A program made the translations under genes and the position numbers. This document shows, piece after piece, positions 1 to 6,054 of a DNA stretch of 9,270 nucleotides. Origin of the DNA: Ventricola sp017626895 (GTDB lineage Bacteria; Bacillota; Clostridia; Christensenellales; Aristaeellaceae); assembly GCA_017626895.1 (NCBI GenBank), contig JAGAHV010000016.1, positions 1-9,270 on the forward strand. Reading direction: 5' to 3'. Under the pieces are notes generated by a model. It did no database searches. It saw nothing but the letters and a program-made list of their open reading frames with translations, and was not told the origin of the DNA. How positions within the stretch are numbered: the stretch's first letter is position 1; the number at the start of each line of letters is the position of its first letter.

Positions 1-914
1 CAGTTTTATCCGTTTTTCGGCCTGACTCTGGAGGAAACACGGGAACTGATGGAGAGAAAAGGTTTCACCAGACCCTCTCTGTCGGAGCTGATGTTCTGGT
101 ATGACGGGTATATTCGCTCATCTGATGGTGTACATGTCTGCAATCCGGAATCAGTGTCGCGCGCACTGGGGATGAACAGTGCGGAAACTACTGGACGGGC
201 ACAGGACCGATGAATGAGGTCGCGGACATTGTCCGGAACAATGTGCAGGACCTTCGGGAAGATGTCATACGGATGACAGGCGGCGAAACGCTGTCAATTG
301 AGCTTTCAGGTTTCAGTGCGGAGAAAGAAAACGTTTCTGCCCGGGAGGAAATCCTTTCCGCGATGGTGGGTTATGGATTTCTCAGTTATGCTGAGGGGCA
401 GCTGTGTATACCGAACCATGAACTGCTGAAATCATTTCAAAGAGCATTGTGTTCTCAGGAACTGGGGCTCAGACAGACGCTTGCCGATTCTCAGCGTCTG
501 CTGAATGCGACACTTCAGCAAAACGACAAAGACATTGCAGGATTCATGGAAAGCCTTCACACGGAGAAAATTCCCTTTTTTGAATACCGTGATGAAAATG
601 TGCTTGCCTGTGTGTTGACCATGGGCTATCTTGCTGCACTGGATAAATACCGTGTGGTCCGGGAAGACAAGGCGGGAAAGGGGTATGCCGATTTTACATT
701 TGAGCCAGGGAACAGAGGCGATGTACCGATCATTCTGGAATTTGCGTACAATCGTTCGGCGAACAATGCACTGAAAGGCATCAGGGAAAAGGACTATATT
801 GCCCGATTCAGAGATTATCCCAGGGTTCTTCTTGTTGGAATCAATTACAGTGAGAAGACGAAGAAGCACACCTGTAAGACAGAAATGGGCAAACCTTTCG
901 ATTTTTTGCAATAA
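1..914 (+). pseudogene. AAA-ATPase-like / PD-(D/E)XK nuclease family protein, 3' part, frameshifted
   Basis: This is the C-terminal part of a protein of the AAA-ATPase_like plus PDDEXK_9 type (the DUF1703 group), a large paralogous family in gut bacteria with no settled function. The 5' end lies outside the window. Bases 1-171 read in frame 1 and include the family-typical WYDGY and CNPESV stretches. That frame then stops at 211-213. The family pattern resumes in frame 3 with GNYWTGTGPMNEV. One extra G in the G-run at 168-171 would join the halves as ALGDEQCGNYW, so a single-base deletion or a sequencing error is likely. Counting from the ATG at 210, the nuclease-like domain spans roughly residues 118-234. 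It has Asp161 and Glu177, but the usual E-x-K is E-F-A. No ribosome binding site supports an independent start at 210. No terminator follows. Family assignment is from recognised motifs only. Confidence 0.8.
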
Positions 915-1092
915 AGGACTGGATTTATCGCTTCTTGGGCAGGCTTTGGATAAGATTTGTTAATTGCTGTGCCCGGAAGGGCCGGTGGAACATGCCGGGA
1001 ACAGGATGCAAAGCTCATCACGGGACAGGCTCCGGTGATGAGGTTTACATAGAAGACTTTATACACTGACAAAGTGGGAACGGAGACAAAAA
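915..1092 (+). other. Hairpin-bearing spacer upstream of dapA
   Basis: This 178-base stretch holds no gene that I can support. It carries three possible stem-loops. One is GCCC-GGAA-GGGC at 971-982. The next is a weak CCGG/CCGG pair at 982-985 and 995-998. The third is an 8-bp stem, CTCATCAC (1014-1021) with GTGATGAG (1035-1042), around a 13-nt loop. None is followed by a T-run, so they are not intrinsic terminators. I found no convincing -35/-10 pair and no lysine-riboswitch or T-box consensus. A promoter for the dap cluster may lie here but cannot be placed. Confidence 0.4.
1082..1085 (+). promoter_or_regulatory. Ribosome binding site of dapA
   Basis: GGAG lies 7 nt before the ATG at 1093 and supports that start. 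Confidence 0.7.
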
Positions 1093-1968
1093 ATGAAAAT
1101 ACAGAAAGGCGCGTATACAGCTCTGGTGACACCATTCAATGCAGATGGTTCGGTGAATTTTCCGAAACTGCGTGAACTGGTTGAGTGGCAGATTCAGCAG
1201 GGGATCGATGGAATAGTGGCACTTGGGACCACGGGCGAAAGCAGCACTATGAGTCATGAGGAAGATGACGCGGTGGCTGAATGTGTGGTCGAGGTGGCAA
1301 ACGGGCGGATTCCCATTATCTGCGGTGCTGGCTCCAACAGCACCCAGACACAGCTTGAGAAGACCATTCGGTACAAGAAGATTGGTGCGGATGGCGTCCT
1401 GCTGATCTCGCCTTACTATAACAAGGCAAATGAAGAGGGAATGTACCGTCATTTTGCCACTGTTGGTGATCAGGTCGACATTCCCATTGTTCTTTATAAT
1501 GTTCCAGGCCGGACCGGCTGTTCCATCAGCCCGGCCTGCGTGGCCCGTCTGGCGAAACATCCCAACATTGTTGCCATCAAGGAGGCCAGCGGAAACATCA
1601 GCTATGCGGCACATGTGGCCAGGGAACTGAATGATGATTTTGCCATGTTTTCCGGAAATGACGACATGGTTCTGCCGATTCTGAGCCTGGGCGGCGCTGG
1701 AGTGATTTCGGTCCTCTCTAATATTCTGCCGGCCGAGGTTCATGCGATGACGGCCGCGTATTTTGCCGGAGATATCGCCGGGGCACGGGCAATCCAGCTG
1801 AAGTACATGGAACTGATCGATGCGCTGTTCTGCGAGGTGAACCCGATCCCTGTCAAGGAAGCCATGAATCAGATGGGAATGGAGGTCGGCGGTTACCGGC
1901 TGCCGCTGTGTGAAATCGGCCCGGCAGGCCGCGAGCGTGTGCGGAAGGCGCTGGAGGTACTTGGATGA
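1093..1968 (+). CDS. dapA: 4-hydroxy-tetrahydrodipicolinate synthase
   Basis: DapA is a cytoplasmic TIM-barrel aldolase that condenses pyruvate with L-aspartate-4-semialdehyde, the first committed step to diaminopimelate and lysine. The 291-residue length is normal for the family. Visible landmarks are the GTTGES motif (residues 45-50), YYN (108-110), YNVPGRTG (135-142) and IKEASGN (162-168). By alignment to the E. coli enzyme, the Schiff-base lysine is Lys163. The catalytic triad residues are Thr47, Tyr109 and Tyr135, and Arg140 is the semialdehyde-binding arginine. The ATG at 1093 has a GGAG 7 nt upstream. The 3' end overlaps dapB by 4 bases (ATGA), so the two are very probably translationally coupled. 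The downstream dapB and dapH genes confirm the role. Lysine feedback control cannot be judged from the sequence. Confidence 0.97.
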   Translation: MKIQKGAYTALVTPFNADGSVNFPKLRELVEWQIQQGIDGIVALGTTGESSTMSHEEDDAVAECVVEVANGRIPIICGAGSNSTQTQLEKTIRYKKIGADGVLLISPYYNKANEEGMYRHFATVGDQVDIPIVLYNVPGRTGCSISPACVARLAKHPNIVAIKEASGNISYAAHVARELNDDFAMFSGNDDMVLPILSLGGAGVISVLSNILPAEVHAMTAAYFAGDIAGARAIQLKYMELIDALFCEVNPIPVKEAMNQMGMEVGGYRLPLCEIGPAGRERVRKALEVLG

Positions 1969-2684
1969 AGGTTGCGGTAATCGGAAACGGACGGATGGGC
2001 CAGATTCTGGCAAGGCTGTGCCGGGAGGCCGGCCATGAACTTGCCGGTCTGGTAGGACCGGGGGATACGGAATCCGTTGACATGCTGGGGCCGACGGAGG
2101 CGGCGATCGATTTTTCCTATCCAGGGAATCTGGAGGCGCTGCTTGAGAAGGCCCAGCGGGAGCATTTCCCGCTGGTCATCGGAACCACCGGATACACCGG
2201 GGAACAGGTGGAATGCATTAAAAAGGCCGCACAGTCGATTCCCATTGTGTACGCCAGCAATTATTCAACGGGCGTGACGGTCATGAATCGTCTGGTTCGT
2301 GAGGCCGCCCGAGTCCTTGAGGATTTTGATGTAGAAATTGTGGAAACCCATCACCGGATGAAAGTCGATGCCCCCAGCGGAACAGCCAAAAGCCTGCTGG
2401 CCAATGTGGATCCGGAGGGCCGGCGTCCGGTGCTGGATGGCCGCAGCGGGATTGTCGGTGCCCGGGGCAATGAAATCGGCATGCATGCACTGCGTGGGGG
2501 AACGGTAGCGGGTGAACACCGGGTGCTGTTCTTCGGCGAAAAGGAAGAACTGGAAATCCGCCACCGGGCGGATGACCGGGAGATTTTTGCCCGGGGCGCC
2601 ATGCGCGCGCTGGCGTTTGCGGCAAATGCAAAGCCGGGACTGTACAATATGGAGGATGTCCTGTTCGGAGGGACAGCACAGTAA
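1965..2684 (+). CDS. dapB: 4-hydroxy-tetrahydrodipicolinate reductase
   Basis: DapB reduces 4-hydroxy-tetrahydrodipicolinate to tetrahydrodipicolinate with NAD(P)H in the cytoplasm, directly after DapA. The N-terminal Rossmann fold shows the VIGNGRMG nucleotide-binding motif (residues 5-12). IGTTGYT (72-78) and SNYSTGV (98-104) follow. The family signature ETHHRMKVDAPSGTA lies at 127-141. By alignment with E. coli His159 and Lys163, the catalytic pair is His129 and Lys133. The C-terminal HALRGGTVAGEH block (174-185) is also typical. At 239 residues it is shorter than the 273-residue E. coli protein, which is common in Gram-positive relatives. The start overlaps the dapA stop (ATGA), and the purine-rich end of dapA can serve as ribosome binding site. 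Confidence 0.97.
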   Translation: MKVAVIGNGRMGQILARLCREAGHELAGLVGPGDTESVDMLGPTEAAIDFSYPGNLEALLEKAQREHFPLVIGTTGYTGEQVECIKKAAQSIPIVYASNYSTGVTVMNRLVREAARVLEDFDVEIVETHHRMKVDAPSGTAKSLLANVDPEGRRPVLDGRSGIVGARGNEIGMHALRGGTVAGEHRVLFFGEKEELEIRHRADDREIFARGAMRALAFAANAKPGLYNMEDVLFGGTAQ

Positions 2685-2754
2685 CACGGGCATGGACAGA
2701 CCGCAGCAGCCTGACAGAGCCCGGCAGGGACTTGATTGTCGGTCAATGGCCGGC

Positions 2755-2760
2755 GGAGGG
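2755..2760 (+). promoter_or_regulatory. Ribosome binding site deciding the dapH start
   Basis: GGAGGG lies 6 nt before the ATG at 2767. It favours that codon over in-frame upstream starts such as the ATG at 2746, which itself overlaps the region just before this site. Confidence 0.75.
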
Positions 2761-2766
2761 AAACAG

Positions 2767-3459
2767 ATGGATGCGTATGAAATTATCCGCAAAATTGCGG
2801 AGGCAAAGAAGAAGACCCCGGTAAAGGTCTATGTGAAGGCGAAAGCGCCTGTTGAATTCCCGGGGGCACAGGTTTTTGGTGCAGGGGATCAGATTGTCAT
2901 CGGGGACTGGGCGGACATTGCCCCAGTGCTTGAGGCAAACAAGGCAGAAATTGAGGACCTGTATATCGAGAATGACCGGCGCAACAGCGCTCTGCCGCTG
3001 CTGGATCTCAAGACAGTGAATGCGAGGATTGAGCCGGGTGCCATTATCCGGGACCAAGTGGAAATCGGCGACGGTGCGGTGATTATGATGGGTGCGGTGA
3101 TTAATATCGGCGCATGCATCGGTGAGCAGAGCATGATTGACATGGGTGTGGTCCTTGGCGGCCGCGCGATTGTCGGAAAACATACCCATGTCGGAGCAGG
3201 TGCAGTGCTGGCCGGGGTGGTAGAGCCGCCCAGCGCGAAGCCGGTTACGGTGGGCGACGATGTGATGATCGGGGCGAACGCGGTGATTCTTGAAGGAGTC
3301 AGCGTGGGCGACCGGGCCGTCGTGGCGGCAGGTGCCGTTGTGACGGAGGATGTCCCCGCAGGGGCCGTCGTTGCCGGCGTCCCGGCCAGAATTATCAAAA
3401 TGCGGGATGAAAAGACCGACCGCAAGACAGAACTGGTGGATGCGCTTCGCAGTCTGTAA
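2767..3459 (+). CDS. dapH: 2,3,4,5-tetrahydropyridine-2,6-dicarboxylate N-acetyltransferase
   Basis: DapH transfers acetyl from acetyl-CoA to tetrahydrodipicolinate, the entry to the acetylase branch of diaminopimelate synthesis found in many Firmicutes. The protein is 230 residues, close to the roughly 236 of Bacillus DapH. Residues 1-80 match the DapH N-terminal domain (DAYEIIRKIAEAKKKTPVKV at the front). Residues 85-205 form a left-handed beta-helix of hexapeptide repeats, seen as runs of IGDGAV, IGACIG, VGAGAV, IGANAV and VGDRAV. The segment MIDMGVVLGGRA with HTHVGAGAVLAG is typical of tetrahydrodipicolinate acyltransferases, and the acetyl form is chosen over the succinyl form (DapD) by length and architecture. 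The reading frame is open well upstream, but the GGAGGG at 2755 and family alignment select 2767. The gene follows dapB after 82 nt and precedes a strong terminator, so it is the last gene of the cluster. The later enzymes, deacetylase and aminotransferase, are not in this window. Confidence 0.94.
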   Translation: MDAYEIIRKIAEAKKKTPVKVYVKAKAPVEFPGAQVFGAGDQIVIGDWADIAPVLEANKAEIEDLYIENDRRNSALPLLDLKTVNARIEPGAIIRDQVEIGDGAVIMMGAVINIGACIGEQSMIDMGVVLGGRAIVGKHTHVGAGAVLAGVVEPPSAKPVTVGDDVMIGANAVILEGVSVGDRAVVAAGAVVTEDVPAGAVVAGVPARIIKMRDEKTDRKTELVDALRSL

Positions 3460-3464
3460 TTGAG

Positions 3465-3493
3465 AAAACGCCTGAGTCGCTCAGGCGTTTTTT
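3465..3493 (+). terminator. Intrinsic terminator of the dap cluster
   Basis: AAAACGCCTGAG (3465-3476) pairs perfectly with CTCAGGCGTTTT (3480-3491) around a TCG loop. The 3' side ends in six T residues (3488-3493). It starts 6 nt after the dapH stop. The A-run on the left arm means it could also act on the opposite strand. Confidence 0.95.
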
Positions 3494-3531
3494 ATCATTC
3501 GGCTGTTCCAGGACCAGAATACTCCGGAAAC

Positions 3532-3600
3532 GGGTTTATTGTGTAATCAGTTTAAACTGCTGCGAAACAGGAAAAAATCAATTCGCAGCACAATAAACCC
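3532..3600 (+). repeat. 69-bp nested inverted repeat (repeat copy 1)
   Basis: The outer arms GGGTTTATTGTG (3532-3543) and CACAATAAACCC (3589-3600) are perfect 12-bp inverted repeats. The inner arms TGCTGCGAA (3558-3566) and TTCGCAGCA (3582-3590) are perfect 9-bp inverted repeats. The palindrome CAGTTTAAACTG (3548-3559) lies between the left arms. The whole can fold as one hairpin with a bulge on the left side and an A-rich 15-nt apical loop. Bases 3542-3600 recur at 3627-3685. The function is not recognised. It could be an operator or leader of the following gene, or a small mobile repeat. Confidence 0.85.
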
Positions 3601-3626
3601 TCTATAAGGTTGCTGCATGTATTAGC

Positions 3627-3685
3627 TGTAATCAGTTTATACTGCTGCGAAACAGGGAAAAATCAATTCACAGCACAATAAACCC
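3627..3685 (+). repeat. Second copy of the 59-bp repeat
   Basis: This copy matches 3542-3600 at 56 of 59 positions by my count, in direct orientation with an 85-bp period. The inner hairpin is kept with one mismatch (TGCTGCGAA with TTCACAGCA). The central palindrome is altered to CAGTTTATACTG. The outer left arm is missing or decayed, while the right arm CACAATAAACCC is intact at 3674-3685. It ends 8 nt before the ribosome binding site of the ATPase gene, so it would lie in that gene's leader or promoter. Confidence 0.85.
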
Positions 3686-3692
3686 GATCAGA

Positions 3693-3699
3693 AAGGAGG
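3693..3699 (+). promoter_or_regulatory. Ribosome binding site deciding a TTG start
   Basis: AAGGAGG lies 6 nt before the TTG at 3706. There is no ATG at a suitable distance, so TTG is taken as the start. Confidence 0.8.
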
Positions 3700-3705
3700 A
3701 GCATC

Positions 3706-5139
3706 TTGGTAGGAAGGGGAAGAGAAATCAGGGAGTTGAACCGGCTGTATAATCGAAACCATGCGGACCTGGTTGCCATTTACGGACGGCGGGGTGTTGG
3801 GAAAACGTTTCTGATTGATGAAACCTTCGGCTCGCGGATTACCTTTCGCCACGCAGGGCTTTCCTCTGCGGACCAGCAGCCGGAAGGCATGCTGAAGGCA
3901 CAGCTAGAGCATTTTTACCGGTCTCTGCGGGAACAGGGAATGGAAAATCCGGGGGAGGTATCTTCCTGGATGGAGGCGTTTTATCAGTTGGAATGCTTTC
4001 TGCAACAAAAAGACAACGGAGAACGCCAGCTTGTATTTCTGGATGAAATGCCCTGGATGGATACACCACGTTCAGGTTTCATGCAAGCCTTTGAAGGATT
4101 CTGGAATAACCGGGCTTGTCATCGAAAGAACATCATGGTCATTGTCTGTGGCAGTGCCAATTCCTGGATCCTAGATAATCTGATTAACAATCATAGAGGC
4201 TTGTACAATCGTGTTACTTATGAAATAAAACTTTCGCCTCTTTCTTTACAGGAATGTGAGCAGCTGCTCAGGAAAAACGGTGCTCAGTTTTCAAGAGGGG
4301 AACTTGCACAGTGCTATATGATCTTAGGCGGAATTCCCGGCTATCTGGCCTCTGTTGACGCGGCATTCAGCCCGGCACAGAATGCAGAGCGTCTGTTTTT
4401 CGGCCGGTCTGCCAGGCATGCAGATGAATATGTGCGCCTGTTCGCTGAATGCTTTGATGATTCAGAAATGGCCGGAAACATCGTCCATTTCCTTCATACG
4501 AAAAATGCCGGATATATCCGAAAAGAAATCATTGAGAAGCTGCATCTGTCAAACGGGTCTAGAATATCGAGGTGCCTTCATGCGATGACGGACGGTGATC
4601 TGGTGATCCGATACGTGCCTTATGGAATGAGCCGGAGAGAGGTTCACTATAAACTGACGGATCCATTTTGCCTGTTCTGGCTGTTTTTTGCAGGGAGACA
4701 AACGGAATTTACAGAGCTTTGGCAGTAGCAGGCAGCATCCCGGTCTGCAAATGTCTGGCGGGGACAGGCTTTTGAAAATCTCTGTTTCAGTCACATTCTT
4801 CAGATTAAAAGAGCGCTTGGGATTTCCGGGGTCATGACAAGTGTCTCTGCATGGTCAAAGTGTTCCGAAGATCAGGAGGGAATACAGACTGATCTCCTGC
4901 TTTTCCGGAATGATCGTGTGGTGAATCTGTGCGAAATCAGGGTTTGCGCAGATGAATTTGCAGTAGACCTCTCGTATTATCGGGAGGTGCTCGCAAGGCA
5001 GGAACGGCTGCTTGACGGCCTTTCTCCGAAATACGCCGTACACAGTACACTGATCACGCCATTCGGGTTAAAACGGAATGAATATGCCGGGGCATTTCTG
5101 AAAGCAGTTTCATTGGATGATCTGTTTGAGCAGCCGTGA
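3706..5139 (+). pseudogene. ATP-binding protein, ATPase_2 plus DUF234 nuclease-like domain, with in-frame amber codon
   Basis: This is a member of a large family of bacterial and archaeal-type ATPases of about 480 residues with unknown role. It would be 477 codons long but for TAG at 4726-4728 (codon 341). Visible in order are an IGRE-like N-terminus, the Walker A GRRGVGKT (residues 27-34), the Walker B FLDEMPW (111-117) and a sensor-1-like CGSANSW (148-154). A probable winged-helix region follows at about 255-305, then KLTDPFCLFW, which leads into the C-terminal domain. After the stop the same frame continues with WRGQAFENLCF and a nuclease-like DLLL...CEIRV, as in intact relatives. The usual E-x-K is E-I-R here. 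The TAG is flanked by CAG on both sides, so a CAG-to-TAG change is likely. Residues 1-340 could still be made as a truncated ATPase, and low-level readthrough is possible. The codons look more A/T-rich than in the dap and str genes, which may reflect transfer. Confidence 0.85.
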
Positions 5140-5235
5140 ATCGGGCCTGTTTTGTGATCTGGCAGGGAGTCATTAAAAACGGAAAAACGAAAAATGAACG
5201 CGCAGGACAGAAAGAATGGAAAATTAATTCAAAAA

Positions 5236-5256
5236 TGTCAAAATTGCAGATTGACA
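5236..5256 (+). promoter_or_regulatory. Inverted repeat overlapping the str promoter -35
   Basis: TGTCAA (5236-5241) and TTGACA (5251-5256) are perfect 6-bp inverted repeats with 9 nt between. The right half is the -35 box itself. It could be an operator or chance; nothing else in the window repeats it. Confidence 0.35.
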
Positions 5257-5279
5257 GGCAAAACTGGTCGTGTTATCAT
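5251..5279 (+). promoter_or_regulatory. Sigma-70 type promoter of the str operon
   Basis: A perfect -35 TTGACA (5251-5256) is followed after exactly 17 bp by TATCAT (5274-5279). A TG one base upstream makes it an extended -10. A/T-rich DNA at about 5219-5246 resembles an UP element, as expected for ribosomal-protein promoters. The predicted start of transcription is near 5286, giving a leader of roughly 50 nt. The leader contains a small AGACC-TTT-GGTCT hairpin (5296-5308). Confidence 0.85.
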
Positions 5280-5326
5280 TCCGTTTGCTGTGCAAAGACC
5301 TTTGGTCTATGTGAACTGCTAAAAAA

Positions 5327-5331
5327 GGAGG
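5327..5331 (+). promoter_or_regulatory. Ribosome binding site deciding a GTG start
   Basis: GGAGG within an AAGGAGGAG stretch lies 7 nt before the GTG at 5339 and supports that start. Confidence 0.8.
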
Positions 5332-5338
5332 AGAGAAC

Positions 5339-5581
5339 GTGGAAAAGCTGAAGAATGCTGAACGGCGCGTGGTCGGTACCAAACGGGTGCTTCGGGCAAT
5401 TGACGAAGGTCGTGTGGCGGCGGCATATACGGCAGCCGATGCGGATCTCCTGCTGACCAAACGTGTGGTAGACCGCTGCTATGAGCAGAACATCCCATGC
5501 AGGCAGTCGGAGAGCATGGCAGCGCTGGGGAAAGCCTGCGGAATTGATGTGGGAACGGCGGCAGCCGCCATCCTGTACTGA
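5339..5581 (+). CDS. rplGB: L7Ae-like K-turn RNA-binding ribosomal protein (YbxF type)
   Basis: This small 80-residue protein belongs to the L7Ae/L30e/YbxF family, whose Bacillus members YbxF and YlxQ bind kink-turn RNA. The match is strongest to YbxF, which has 82 residues. The N-terminal AERRVVGTKRVLRAI and the C-terminal ESMAALGKACGIDVGTAAAA are family hallmarks. The location immediately upstream of rpsL at the head of the str operon is the conserved Firmicutes position of this gene. Translation starts at GTG 5339 behind a strong GGAGG. The usual upstream partner rpoC is absent here; a promoter sits directly in front instead. The molecular role in the cell is not well established. A function at the ribosome or in RNA remodelling is inferred from the family. 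Confidence 0.9.
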   Translation: MEKLKNAERRVVGTKRVLRAIDEGRVAAAYTAADADLLLTKRVVDRCYEQNIPCRQSESMAALGKACGIDVGTAAAAILY

Positions 5582-5679
5582 TTCCACGGGGATCCGGCGA
5601 TTCCGGGAAACCGGAAAATGACAAAGTCAGCAAGTTTTGTTCCAAATAGATTTGACCTAGAAATTTAGGAGGTGCTTCC
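5582..5679 (+). other. Spacer between the L7Ae-like gene and rpsL with a GAAA-tetraloop hairpin
   Basis: TTCCGG (5601-5606) and CCGGAA (5611-5616) form a 6-bp stem closed by a GAAA loop, a stable GNRA tetraloop. No T-run follows, so it is not a terminator. The rpsL ribosome binding site AGGAGGT lies at 5667-5673, 6 nt before the ATG. Confidence 0.5.
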
Positions 5680-6054
5680 ATGCCAACGATCAATCAGTTG
5701 ATCCGCAACGGAAGAAAAGCGATCGCTGCAAAGCCGACCGCACCGATTCTGCAGAAGTGCCCGCAGAAGCGTGGTGTTTGCCTCTCTGTTAAGACGACGA
5801 CACCGAAAAAGCCGAACTCCGCTCTGCGGAAGATTGCCCGTGTACGTCTGACCAACGGAATTGAAGGAACCTGTTATATCCCGGGTATCGGCCATAACCT
5901 GCAGGAGCACTCGGTTGTGCTCATCCGCGGCGGCCGTGTCCGTGACCTTCCTGGTGTCCGTTATCACATCATCCGCGGTGCCCTGGATGCTGCCGGTGTG
6001 GATAAGAGAAAACAGGCCCGCTCCAAGTACGGCGCCAAGAGACCCAAGAAGTAA
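5680..6054 (+). CDS. rpsL: 30S ribosomal protein S12
   Basis: S12 sits at the decoding centre of the small subunit and governs tRNA selection accuracy. The protein is 124 residues, the short form shared with E. coli and clostridia, lacking the insertion after about residue 27 found in Bacilli. PTINQLIRNGRKA opens it, and QKRGVC (29-34), TPKKPNSALRK (41-51) and YIPGIGHNLQEHSVV (66-80) are invariant-type blocks. Lys43 and Lys44 are present, so the common streptomycin site at 43 is wild type. Position 88, normally lysine in GGRVKDLPGVR, is arginine (codon CGT at 5941-5943). Asp89 is intact. The start is fixed by AGGAGGT 6 nt upstream. It is the second gene of the str operon, co-transcribed from the promoter at 5251. 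Confidence 0.98.
   Translation: MPTINQLIRNGRKAIAAKPTAPILQKCPQKRGVCLSVKTTTPKKPNSALRKIARVRLTNGIEGTCYIPGIGHNLQEHSVVLIRGGRVRDLPGVRYHIIRGALDAAGVDKRKQARSKYGAKRPKK

Noticed and set aside
915..1092. Lysine riboswitch or T-box upstream of dapA
   Set aside because: GGTGGAAC at about 984-991 faintly recalls a T-box, but the AGGGTGGNACCGCG consensus, a specifier stem and a terminator are missing. The conserved lysine-riboswitch blocks are not visible either.
1045..2013. A 322-codon minus-strand open frame opposite dapA
   Set aside because: It is fully antisense to dapA, has no recognisable product or supporting ribosome binding site, and is explained by dapA codon use.
2512..2766. N-terminal extension of dapH or a small gene between dapB and dapH
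   Set aside because: The dapH frame is open upstream but overlaps dapB. The extension does not resemble DapH family sequence, and GGAGGG at 2755 fits the 2767 start.
3532..3685. CRISPR array
   Set aside because: There are only two copies of a 59-bp repeat with a 26-bp interval and no cas genes, so it does not fit an array.
4834..5139. An independent small gene starting at the ATG at 4834
   Set aside because: It is in the same frame as the ATPase gene, lacks a ribosome binding site, and the preceding codons 4729-4833 already match the family's C-terminal domain. It is the tail of the interrupted gene.
5136..5351. A 71-codon plus-strand open frame before the L7Ae-like gene
   Set aside because: It has no ribosome binding site, runs through the str promoter, and its translation resembles no protein I know.
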